Shown here one piece after another: positions 56,759 through 64,000 of a stretch of DNA of 64,000 nucleotides. Below the pieces are notes generated by a model. It saw only the letters and a list, made by a program, of their open reading frames with translations. It searched no databases and was not told the DNA's origin. Source of the DNA: Methylobacterium sp. Leaf104 (GTDB lineage Bacteria; Pseudomonadota; Alphaproteobacteria; Rhizobiales; Beijerinckiaceae); the NCBI RefSeq assembly GCF_001422885.1, contig NZ_LMMZ01000005.1:1-64000 (forward strand), in the 5' to 3' direction. A program made the translations under genes and the position numbers. Each line of letters begins with the position of its first letter. The stretch's first letter is position 1.

Positions 56759-57391
56759 ATGGACCTCATGCAGATCGAAGCCGTTCCCCCGCGCCGCCAC
56801 CTTCCGCCCCTCCTCAAGCTCGCCCTCGAGCTCGGGCCACTGATGGTCTTCTTCTTCGGCAACGCCTACGCGGAGCGCCTCGGTGTGCATCCCGACCAGA
56901 AGCTGTTCGTGGCCACCGGCATCTTCATCGCCGCCACCGTGGTGGCGCTCGGCATCCACTACGCACTGATGCGGCGCCTGCCCATCATGCCTCTGGTGTC
57001 CGGCGTGGTGGTGGTGGTGTTCGGCGGCCTCACCCTGGCGCTCCAGGACAAGACGTTCATCATGATGAAGCCCACCATCGTGAACACGCTATTCGGCCTG
57101 GTGCTGCTGGGCGGCCTCGCCTTCGGCAAGTCCTTGCTCTCGGTGGTACTCGACTCGATGTTCGCTCTCACGGAGGACGGCTGGCGCAAGCTCACCTTCC
57201 GCTGGGGCATGTTCTTCCTCGTTCTGGCAGCCATCAACGAGGTGGTGTGGCGCACCCAGACGGAAGATTTCTGGGTCAGCTTCAAGGTCTTCGGCATCAT
57301 GCCGCTGACCATCGCGTTCGCACTGGCTCAAACGCCGCTCCTGATGCGCCATGAGCGCAAAGCGCCAGATGCGGGTGCTGGGCCAGCCTGA
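56759..57391 (+). CDS. yciB: Septation protein A (YciB/IspZ)
   Basis: This inner-membrane protein links cell division and envelope growth in other bacteria. It has 210 residues with five to six hydrophobic segments. The family motifs [12 protein letters not shown] near residue 23, [22 protein letters not shown] near 85 and the later [17 protein letters not shown] are present. It lies 59 bases after ftsY, probably in one operon. The ATG at 56759 was chosen; 56768 is possible. Confidence 0.94.
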   Translation: MDLMQIEAVPPRRHLPPLLKLALELGPLMVFFFGNAYAERLGVHPDQKLFVATGIFIAATVVALGIHYALMRRLPIMPLVSGVVVVVFGGLTLALQDKTFIMMKPTIVNTLFGLVLLGGLAFGKSLLSVVLDSMFALTEDGWRKLTFRWGMFFLVLAAINEVVWRTQTEDFWVSFKVFGIMPLTIAFALAQTPLLMRHERKAPDAGAGPA

Positions 57392-57415
57392 GGATATCAG
57401 GTCGGGTGACGGTCC

Positions 57416-58132
57416 TCAGACCTCCCCGAGAAGGCGAGCGTACTCGGCTTCCGGAACACCGTAGGACGCACCGGCGATCGCCAGGAGAACGGCACGATCG
57501 CGAATTCCGATGCCACCCCGCCGCATCTTCAGGGCTCCGGCGAGCTCAAGTAGACGCAGCCCGGTGGTCACCCCGGCGCGGCGCACACCAAGCATCAGGG
57601 AGAGCGTCTCGTGCGTCAGGGGCAGATCCTCGCGGTCAGCGCGGTCGTGGCACATCAGCAGCCAGCGGGCGAGGCGCCGCTCAATCGTGAAATGCGCGTT
57701 GCAGAGGCTGGCCTGAGCGAGTTGCACGGTGAAGCACTGCGCATAGCGCAGCAGGTGTTCGTGCAAGGCCCGGCTCTCGGCCAGGGCATCTCGGAACGCA
57801 GCCGCGTCGATCTGCACGGTCCGGCACGGCACTTGGACCAAGACGGTGTGCGGTGACGCGCTGACACCATTCAGCAGGGCGAGGCCGACCATCCCCTCCG
57901 GCCCGACTATACCGGCCTCGACTTGGCATCCGTCCACGGTGTGGGCGATGACGGAGATCATTCCCGGCTCGGGAAAATGCACTGCCGCGATCGACTCGCC
58001 AGGAGCTTCCAGACGCGCGCCCTGGTCGAACGAGCATCGCACCATAGATGGTCGGAGACGCTCGAACTCACGTGGGGGCAATGCGCGAAGGAGGCGGTTG
58101 CGAACCTCGGACTGAAGGATGATCGACGTCAC
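57416..58132 (-). CDS. Crp/Fnr family transcriptional regulator (1)
   Basis: This predicted regulator has about 238 residues from the GTG at 58132; start uncertain because upstream in-frame codons continue. The cyclic-nucleotide-binding-like fold includes MISVIAHTVDGCQVEAGIVGPEGMVGL. The helix-turn-helix is LPLTHETLSLMLGVRRAGVTTGLRLLE, followed by IGIRDRAVL. FNR-type iron-sulfur cysteines are absent. It is paralogous to the gene at 59026 (shared RRLARWLLMCHDR and GVPEAEYARLL end). Confidence 0.9.
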   Translation of the reverse strand: MTSIILQSEVRNRLLRALPPREFERLRPSMVRCSFDQGARLEAPGESIAAVHFPEPGMISVIAHTVDGCQVEAGIVGPEGMVGLALLNGVSASPHTVLVQVPCRTVQIDAAAFRDALAESRALHEHLLRYAQCFTVQLAQASLCNAHFTIERRLARWLLMCHDRADREDLPLTHETLSLMLGVRRAGVTTGLRLLELAGALKMRRGGIGIRDRAVLLAIAGASYGVPEAEYARLLGEV

Positions 58133-58326
58133 AATTCCGGCAATCGATAAGCGGGAGTGCGAACGCAAGGTCACCCGCAGCCCGGATTTCCTGTGGGCGA
58201 CGGAGCGGACATGACACACCAGCTCTCTATTGGAAAGAGAATGCCGAGTCGTATCTCAGTCCGCCATCAGACAAATAGCACTTCTTGGAACTACGAACAC
58301 AACCCTAAGCGCGCAAGCCCAACCAG

Positions 58327-58408
58327 TACGTTGAGATAGTATAGATTTCTACAGTAATATAATAATAAAACTACCAATAATTCGTTCTATTTCAAATTGT
58401 ATTCGCCA
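58327..58408. other. AT-rich patch in the 489-base gap
   Basis: This stretch is strikingly A/T-rich compared with the GC-rich surroundings, with runs such as TAATATAATAATAAAAC. The surrounding 58133-58621 holds no recognised gene. It could be a strong promoter region, a nucleoid-protein site or acquired DNA. Confidence 0.6.
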
Positions 58409-58621
58409 TCGCGGGCAAGGCCTGGAGGAATGCATGCCCGACAATACTCGGAAGCGCGGTCCTCGAGCTCCAATATGTCTTCGGAGGGGACTCAGATGGA
58501 GGGGAAACTTGATTCGTCGGACCACGAAGTAGACGCTCGATCTCGGGAACACGCATGGCGCGGCACCGTTCAACCTCCGTATGATGCGAGGATATCCAGG
58601 CCATTGGCGGATGAAGCCACG

Positions 58622-58855
58622 ATGCCCCAGTATTTCCTGAACATCCGGGACCGAGGCACCCTGATCCTTGATCCCGAAGGCGACGTCCTTCCCGGCCTAC
58701 GCGAAGCGCGTGATCTGGTCGAGCGAACCGTCCGCGACATCCGCAGGCGCCCGGAAACTTACGGCTGCCCAGACCTTTGGAACAGCCGCAGTTTTGAAGT
58801 CACCGATCAATCCGGCGAGATTTTGCTTGAAATCGCCTTTTCCAGCGTGCGGTAA
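58622..58855 (+). CDS. DUF6894-type small protein
   Basis: This 77-residue protein starts MPQYFLNIRDRGTLILDPEGD, the typical opening of a small domain family abundant in Methylobacterium and Bradyrhizobium. A helix with LREARDLVERTVRDIRRR and a short beta C-terminus follow. There is no signal peptide. The ATG at 58622 was chosen by homology; its ribosome binding site is weak. The function of the family is unknown. Confidence 0.8.
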   Translation: MPQYFLNIRDRGTLILDPEGDVLPGLREARDLVERTVRDIRRRPETYGCPDLWNSRSFEVTDQSGEILLEIAFSSVR

Positions 58856-59025
58856 CGTACCGGACGAAGCAGAACCAGACGAAGCCTGGCCATGCGGATT
58901 GTACGACATAGTACAGATGCCTTCCTACGCGGTTCCTTAGAACCTGGATCCGGCTATGAGAGACATCCGTCCCCTATCCGAGCAGCAAAACGTTCAGTAG
59001 CTGCTCTACCGAGCCGCTACGTTTC

Positions 59026-59742
59026 ATGTCGGTGCCGTCCCAGCGATACGTTCGAAACCACCTCCTCAGCATCCTCGATTCCGATGATTATGAGGCGATT
59101 CAAGCTGCATCGGAGGGCGTGGCAATGGGGCGTCGGGACATCCTGATCGCTGCCAACAAACCGATTACGCATGTCCATTTCCTGGAGTCAGGCATCGCCT
59201 CGGAGGTGGCCGCAACGCCGGAGGGACGCCGCATCGAGGTCTGCATCACCGGCCGGGAGGGCATGATCGGGGTCCCGCTTCTGCTCGACGTCGACCGGAC
59301 GCCACACGAGACATTCGTGCAGATCGAGGGAGACACCTTACGGATCGAAGCCGCAATCTTTCGGCGCCTCATCGAGGATCGGCAGAGCCTGCGTCGGATC
59401 CTTGCTCACTATGCCTATGTGGCCCATCTCCAGACCGCTGGAACCGCGCTCTCCAACGGCAGTCACGCCCTAGAGGAACGCCTCGCTCGCTGGTTGCTGA
59501 TGTGCCACGACCGCGTGGACGGGGATGAATTTCCGGTCACCCACGAGTTCCTCTCGACGATGCTCGGCGTACGGCGACCCGGCGTGACGACGGCGATCCA
59601 CAGCCTCGAGGGGGCCGGCATGATCAAGGCCAGGCGCTCGTACGTACAGGTCCTCGACCGGACCAAGCTGAAGGCCGCAGCCGGCGACAGCTACGGTGTG
59701 CCCGAGACCGAGTACCGACGACTGATCCGGTCGGGTCGCTGA
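59026..59742 (+). CDS. Crp/Fnr family transcriptional regulator (2)
   Basis: This predicted regulator has 238 residues. The cNMP-binding-like fold includes ITHVHFLESGIASEVAATPEGRRIEVCITGREGMIGVPLLL. The helix-turn-helix is FPVTHEFLSTMLGVRRPGVTTAIHSLE near residue 175. No FNR cysteines are present. The sequence is paralogous to the regulator at 57416-58132, with which it is divergently arranged around the DUF6894 gene. The effector is unknown. Confidence 0.92.
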   Translation: MSVPSQRYVRNHLLSILDSDDYEAIQAASEGVAMGRRDILIAANKPITHVHFLESGIASEVAATPEGRRIEVCITGREGMIGVPLLLDVDRTPHETFVQIEGDTLRIEAAIFRRLIEDRQSLRRILAHYAYVAHLQTAGTALSNGSHALEERLARWLLMCHDRVDGDEFPVTHEFLSTMLGVRRPGVTTAIHSLEGAGMIKARRSYVQVLDRTKLKAAAGDSYGVPETEYRRLIRSGR

Positions 59743-59754
59743 CCACGCGGCGGG

Positions 59755-60363
59755 TCAGCGGGACGTGGGGGGGCCTCCGATGGCGCGGATTCTGTCGAGC
59801 ACGCTCGGATAGCTCTCCGGCGTGAGGATGCCGACGAGCTTGTCGCGGATGATACCGTCCGGTCCGACGATGAAGGTCTCGGGGACGCCGTAGACGCCGA
59901 AATCGATTCCGGTTCGCCCCTCCGAATCCATGCCGACCGCCTGGAACGGAACGCCGTTCCGGGTCAGGAAGCGGCGCCCGTTCTCCGCGGTATCCTTGTA
60001 GTCGATGCCCACCAAGCGGACGCCGGGCTCGCGCGCCAGCCGCATGAGCTGCGGGTGCTCGACCTGGCAGGGCGCGCACCACGAAGCCCAGAAGTTGACC
60101 ACCGTGACCTGTCCGAGGAGATCGGCGTGCGACAGGCCGGGGACCGGCGATCCGTCGGCGGCAAGGCCCGGCATGCCGGGAAGGGTGAAGGCGGGCGCCG
60201 GCTTGCCGATCAGTGCGGAGGGAATGGCCGCCGGATCAGCGCCCGAGCGCAGCCGCAGAAAGAAGATCCCGGCTAGGACCGCGAAGGTGACGAGAGGCAG
60301 GATCACAAGGAGAGACCGTCGGGCCGGCTCCGGGGCCTGCGCGGTGGGCTCCGACGCGCTCAA
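59755..60363 (-). CDS. ccmG: Cytochrome c biogenesis thiol-disulfide oxidoreductase CcmG/DsbE
   Basis: This membrane-anchored periplasmic thioredoxin reduces apocytochrome c haem-ligating cysteines. It has 202 residues. The N-terminal anchor is at about 18-36. The redox motif is WCAPC in NFWASWCAPCQVEHP near residue 98. GVPETFIVGPDG holds the cis-Pro near 160. The start overlaps the ccmD stop by four bases, giving the order ccmC-ccmD-ccmG. Confidence 0.95.
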   Translation of the reverse strand: MSASEPTAQAPEPARRSLLVILPLVTFAVLAGIFFLRLRSGADPAAIPSALIGKPAPAFTLPGMPGLAADGSPVPGLSHADLLGQVTVVNFWASWCAPCQVEHPQLMRLAREPGVRLVGIDYKDTAENGRRFLTRNGVPFQAVGMDSEGRTGIDFGVYGVPETFIVGPDGIIRDKLVGILTPESYPSVLDRIRAIGGPPTSR

Positions 60364-60524
60364 GACCGGCCTCCCGCATCATCCTTCAGCTCGCCCTGAA
60401 GACGCTCCAGGGCCCGTTTCTGGGCTCGATGATCGCGCAAACCGTGGACGACCAATCCAGCGATCACCAGGGTCGCGAAGGCGTAGGCGCCCAGGATGTA
60501 GCCGGCATGTTGGCCGAGATTCAT
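60360..60524 (-). CDS. ccmD: Heme exporter protein CcmD
   Basis: This small membrane adaptor stabilises CcmC-CcmE complexes. It has 54 residues from the ATG at 60524; longer in-frame starts are out of family. The segment MNLGQHAGYILGAYAFATLV contains the conserved Tyr and the membrane helix, followed by a basic tail. It is located between ccmC and ccmG as expected, overlapping ccmG by four bases. Confidence 0.93.
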   Translation of the reverse strand: MNLGQHAGYILGAYAFATLVIAGLVVHGLRDHRAQKRALERLQGELKDDAGGRS

Positions 60525-60588
60525 GGTCGGGACCACATCAACGAGGGTTTCAGGACGCTCAATTTCCGGGCGCACATCGATGCGAGGC

Positions 60589-61386
60589 TCACAGACCCTC
60601 GACCACCCGGCCGATCGGCGCATGCTCCATCGGCAGGTCACGGCCCGGCACCGGACCGGCATCCAGGCGCTCGGCCTCACGAAGGGTCAGGGCACGCACG
60701 CGGCGGCGCAGGATTTCCGTGCGCATGGCGTAGAGATGCTGTGTGACGCCGAGGAGTGTGAAGGCGAGGATCATCTCCAACAGCGGGTAGAGCATGCTCG
60801 GATCGATGGACGAACCGCCCATCCGCATGATCGAGGCGGGCTGATGCAAGGTCGACCACCAGTTCACCGAGAACTTGATGATCGGCAGGTTCACCGCGCC
60901 GACCAGAGTGAGGATGGCAATGGCGCGTGCGGCCCGGTTCGGGTCCTCGATCGTTCGCCACAGCGCTATGATTCCGCAATAGATCAGGAACAGCACGAGC
61001 ATCGACGTCAGGCGCGCGTCCCAGACCCAGTAGGTGCCCCACATGGGCTTGCCCCACAGCGACCCGGTCACGAGGCAGATCAGCGTGAAGGCCGCTCCGA
61101 TCGGAGCGGCTGCACGCTGGGCGACGTCCGCCAGGGGGTGACGCCAGACCAGCGTTCCGACGGCGGAAATCGCCATGGCGCCGTAGAAGAAGACGCCGAG
61201 CCAGGCCGCCGGCACGTGGATGTACATGATCCGCACGGTCTCGCCCTGCTGGTAGTCGGGCGGCACGACGAACCAGGTCAGATACAGGCCGATGACGAGC
61301 AGCAAACCCGACAGTCCGGCGAGCCAGGGCATCGCGGGCTGAGTCCAGCGCAGGAAGTGGCCGGGATGGGCGATGCGTGTCCACAT
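60589..61386 (-). CDS. ccmC: Heme exporter protein CcmC
   Basis: CcmC handles haem delivery to CcmE in the periplasm. It has 265 residues from the ATG at 61386. Six membrane helices are expected; the tryptophan-rich motif is WGTYWVWDARLT near residue 120, with conserved His residues in IMYIHVPAAW and SVNWWSTLHQ. ccmA and ccmB, usually just upstream, are absent; the next upstream gene is a histidine kinase. Confidence 0.95.
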   Translation of the reverse strand: MWTRIAHPGHFLRWTQPAMPWLAGLSGLLLVIGLYLTWFVVPPDYQQGETVRIMYIHVPAAWLGVFFYGAMAISAVGTLVWRHPLADVAQRAAAPIGAAFTLICLVTGSLWGKPMWGTYWVWDARLTSMLVLFLIYCGIIALWRTIEDPNRAARAIAILTLVGAVNLPIIKFSVNWWSTLHQPASIMRMGGSSIDPSMLYPLLEMILAFTLLGVTQHLYAMRTEILRRRVRALTLREAERLDAGPVPGRDLPMEHAPIGRVVEGL

Positions 61387-61473
61387 GGTCCGGCCCTCTA
61401 GCCCAAGGTGCGGTGCAGCAGCAATGCGTGGGTTACGCGCAGGACGCGCGATTCCGGTCACGTTCTCAGGCGC

Positions 61474-63771
61474 TCACCCGCCGGCCTGGAAGCCATCGAG
61501 CGGAGCCACGACGCGGCAGACGAGGCCGCCCGGAAGGTATTCGAGGCTGACGGTGCCGCCGACGGCCCCGACGAGGCCGCGCTCGATCAGCCGCGAGCCG
61601 AACCCCTTGTGCGTCGGCGGGGTGACGCCGGGCCCATCCATCTCCGACCAGATCAGCCGGACAATGGTGCCGGCGGCGCCGTCGTCGAGGCTCCAATCCA
61701 GGGTGACGCGGCCATCGGGAACCGAGAGGGCACCGTACTTGGCCGCATTGGTCGCCAACTCGTGCAGCATGAGCGCGAGAGCCAGGGCCGCCTTCGATCC
61801 GAGAAGGACCGGCGGCCCCGAGACATGGAAGCGGCCGGGCTGCCGGTCGTCGTGGATCGAGAGGGCACCGCGCATCACCGCCTCCATCTCGGCACTCTCG
61901 TGCGCGCCGGAGAGCAGGATGTCGTGCGCCTTGCCCAGGGCGATGAGGCGGGCGGCGAGGGCTTCCTTGGCCGCCTCGATATCGGTGACGCTGCGCAGGG
62001 TCTGCGAGGCGATGGCCTGGACCATGGCGAGGGTGTTCTTCAGGCGATGGCTCAGCTCCCGGTTGAGGGTGCGCTGCTGCTCGTCCGCCTCGATCCGGGT
62101 CAGGCCACCCCAGGCACGATCGGCCACCTCTCGCGCGAAGGCGATCTCGCCGGCACTCCAGGCGCGGGGCTCCCGGTCGAGAACGTACAGGATGCCGACC
62201 AGCCGTCCCCGACGCAGGACCGGTACCTTGATGACCGCCCGCATCCCGAGCCGCGCATAGCCCTCCGGATCGTCGACGCGCTCGGGGGTCGCCGCCACGT
62301 CGGCGACGCTGATGATGTCGCCGCGACCCAATCGGTCGACGCTCGCGGCCAGGGTCGAGCGGGACGCGGTCGGCAGGCCGAGGGCGATGTTGGGGTCCGC
62401 GACACCTTCGGCGGTCCAGTCGGGATTTAGCGAGGCGATCTGGCCGCCGGGATCGACCTGGGCATAGCCGGCGCGGGCGACGGCGAGGGTCCGGCCCAGG
62501 CTTTCGGCCGTGGCCGCCACCACGTCCACATGGGTGTGCAGGTCGCGGAGGCGATCGCTGAGACCGATCAGGGCCTCGCGGCGGGCCTCGGTGCGCTTCT
62601 CCTCGGTGATGTCCTCGATCATCGCCGTGGCGTGGACCTCGCCCCCCAGGCGCTGCGAGACGAGATTGACCCGCGCCCAGATGATGCGTCCGTCCATGCG
62701 GCGGTACCGCTTCTCCAGGCGCAGCTGCAGGGTTTCCCCGTTGGCGAGGCGCGCGTGCAGGGCGGCCCGGGCGTCGTCGTCCTCGGGCGGGGTCCAGCGG
62801 GCGAGCGAGTGCCCGAGGATCTCGGATTCCGGCGCCCCCCAGATCTCGCAGAGCTTGGCGTTGACCGCGAAGGCGCGGACGGTGCGCGGATCGAACTGGA
62901 CGATGCCGATATTGGCGCCCTGGAACACTGCACGGAATTGGGCACCGACGCGGTTGCGCTCGGTGAGGTCGAGCATCGCGACGACCACCCGCAGGGCAGT
63001 CCCGTCCGGGTCGCGGACCAGGGCTCCCCGGTCGAGGACGTCGGCGTAGCTGCCGTCGGCGCGCAGAAAGCGGTACTCGTGGCTCCAGGTCTCGCCGTCG
63101 CCCGCGATGGCGCTGCGCAGGCCGGCCTCGACGCCGGACCGGTCGCCGGGATGGATGTGGGCGAGCCACCAGGCGCAGGTCGGCGCGACCGCGTCCGGCG
63201 CCCAGCCGTAGGCGGCCAGGTCGGTGTTCCACCGCATGGTGCCGGTGGCGAGGTCCCAGTCGCGGATGGCGTCGCGGGTGGGACGGACGGTCCGCTCGGC
63301 CGTCTTCGACGCGGTGACGTCGCGCATCGTGCCGACGAGGCGGGCCGGGTGTGCGTGGTCGACCACGCGGCGCGCGCGGGCCAGTATCCAGCGGGGTCGT
63401 GTCGAGGTCGCGCTCCGGAAGGTGCAGTCCAGCGTCCCGGCACCCGCCGGATCGAGGGCGGCGCCGAAAGCCGCGTTCACGACGGCGCGATCCTCGGAGT
63501 GAAGGGCCGGAAGGAACCCTCCGGCATAGGCGACGGGTCCGTCCCGGGCGAGGCCGAGCAGGGTCTGGAGGCGGGCGTCGCCGCGGAGGGTCCCGGCGGC
63601 GGGGTCGTAGGCGAACAGACCGAGGCCCGTCGGGTCCGCCGCGAGGCGCAGGAGCACCGCCGCCTCGGCGGGATCGAAGGCGGGGTCGACGGCGGTCGTC
63701 CCGTCTCCGTCGGCCGGGGACGGGACGACCGAGGCCGGGCCGGGCTTCTGGTCTGCGGCGCGCTTCGTCAT
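61474..63771 (-). CDS. Multi-PAS/GAF HWE histidine kinase
   Basis: This predicted cytosolic sensor kinase has 765 residues. PAS-like domains follow one another at about 40-165, 165-285 and 290-415 (KCNA-type features such as WILARARRVVDHAHPARLVG and WDLATGTMRWNTDLAAYGW). A GAF domain covers about 430-560. The kinase core has the phospho-His box RELSHRLKNTLAMVQAIASQTLR and HELATNAAKYGALS, typical of HWE/HisKA_2 kinases. No response regulator is next to it. The ATG at 63771 was chosen because upstream in-frame sequence is low-complexity. Confidence 0.92.
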   Translation of the reverse strand: MTKRAADQKPGPASVVPSPADGDGTTAVDPAFDPAEAAVLLRLAADPTGLGLFAYDPAAGTLRGDARLQTLLGLARDGPVAYAGGFLPALHSEDRAVVNAAFGAALDPAGAGTLDCTFRSATSTRPRWILARARRVVDHAHPARLVGTMRDVTASKTAERTVRPTRDAIRDWDLATGTMRWNTDLAAYGWAPDAVAPTCAWWLAHIHPGDRSGVEAGLRSAIAGDGETWSHEYRFLRADGSYADVLDRGALVRDPDGTALRVVVAMLDLTERNRVGAQFRAVFQGANIGIVQFDPRTVRAFAVNAKLCEIWGAPESEILGHSLARWTPPEDDDARAALHARLANGETLQLRLEKRYRRMDGRIIWARVNLVSQRLGGEVHATAMIEDITEEKRTEARREALIGLSDRLRDLHTHVDVVAATAESLGRTLAVARAGYAQVDPGGQIASLNPDWTAEGVADPNIALGLPTASRSTLAASVDRLGRGDIISVADVAATPERVDDPEGYARLGMRAVIKVPVLRRGRLVGILYVLDREPRAWSAGEIAFAREVADRAWGGLTRIEADEQQRTLNRELSHRLKNTLAMVQAIASQTLRSVTDIEAAKEALAARLIALGKAHDILLSGAHESAEMEAVMRGALSIHDDRQPGRFHVSGPPVLLGSKAALALALMLHELATNAAKYGALSVPDGRVTLDWSLDDGAAGTIVRLIWSEMDGPGVTPPTHKGFGSRLIERGLVGAVGGTVSLEYLPGGLVCRVVAPLDGFQAGG

Positions 63772-63811
63772 CGGGGGCGGGCGGGGGATCGGATCGTCGC
63801 GAGAGAGGGGG

Positions 63812-64000
63812 TCAGGCCGGTTCGGGCGTCGCGAGTTCGCGCGGCGCCTCGGTCTCCCGCCGGTCGGGAGGCGGCTCCACCGCCACGAGGGCGCCGCCGG
63901 GATCGTAGACCGCACCGAGCACCGTCTCGTAATGGTTGCGGACGACGCCGTGGCACTCGCAGGCGGCCATCTCCGCCAGCGCCCGGCTGCGGATGGTGAT
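63812..64000 (-). CDS. Crp/Fnr-family regulator, C-terminal end (cut by window)
   Basis: Only the last 62 residues are present, read in frame from 64000 to the stop at 63812. ITIRSRALAEMAACECHGVV and RNHYETVLG match the segment after the winged helix of rhizobial Crp/Fnr regulators, where a CEC-type element is common. The last 30 residues are a Pro/Glu-rich tail. The start and the ligand domain lie beyond the window. Confidence 0.7.
   Translation of the reverse strand: MTIRSRALAEMAACECHGVVRNHYETVLGAVYDPGGALVAVEPPPDRRETEAPRELATPEPA

Overview
This 64 kb window is chromosomal DNA from a GC-rich alphaproteobacterium of the order Hyphomicrobiales. It looks most like the family Methylobacteriaceae (Methylobacterium/Methylorubrum). 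The evidence is alpha-type ribosomal protein features (long S3 and L3 tails, no rpsD in the alpha operon), a DUF6894-type protein, a rhizobial-style dapF-mtaB-ftsY-yciB-ccm neighbourhood and strong G/C-ending codon bias. The genus is an inference; no rRNA or tRNA gene is visible to confirm it.

Layout. 1-17366 is the end of the str operon (tuf) followed by the S10, spc and alpha ribosomal clusters with secY, adk and rpoA. A metallo-beta-lactamase-fold hydrolase sits between rpsK and rpoA. A 99-bp perfect tandem duplication covers the tuf 3' end. T-less hairpins recur in the longer gaps, and two true terminators (after rpsQ and after rplQ) punctuate the cluster. 17386-28770 (minus strand) is a complete chemosensory system: CheW, CheR-TPR, CheW, MCP, CheA-REC, CheB and two hybrid histidine kinases. 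The content matches the Wsp surface-sensing system of pseudomonads, but the diguanylate cyclase output is replaced by two REC-bearing kinases. 29219-34731 is branched-chain amino acid synthesis: promoter, a 16-residue leader peptide with Ile-Leu-Ile-Val codons, attenuator, ilvB, ilvN, then a glutathione transferase and a TetR regulator with a palindromic operator, then ilvC. 34959-37656 holds a flavin-binding oxidase-family gene, trpS and an endonuclease III-like gene. 37801-42574 is a tandem glycine riboswitch controlling gcvT-gcvH-gcvP. 42629-46712 is a regulatory/repair stretch (a 22-residue ORF, XRE and AraC regulators, ogt, a TetR regulator). 46766-50542 is a TonB-receptor/PepSY iron-uptake unit. 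51320-57391 holds an exported GyrI-like protein, dapF, mtaB, a RluA-family synthase, ftsY and yciB. 57416-59742 inserts two Crp/Fnr paralogues and a DUF6894 protein around an AT-rich patch. 59755-61386 is ccmC-ccmD-ccmG for cytochrome c maturation. The window ends with an HWE histidine kinase and the C-terminal end of a third Crp/Fnr regulator.

How the genes work together: translation and secretion genes are co-transcribed. The ilv and gcv units each carry their own RNA switch sensing the relevant amino acid supply. The chemosensory cluster is translationally coupled by 4-nt overlaps and probably feeds a histidine-kinase phosphorelay rather than flagellar motors. The iron-uptake unit has a candidate metalloregulator site upstream.
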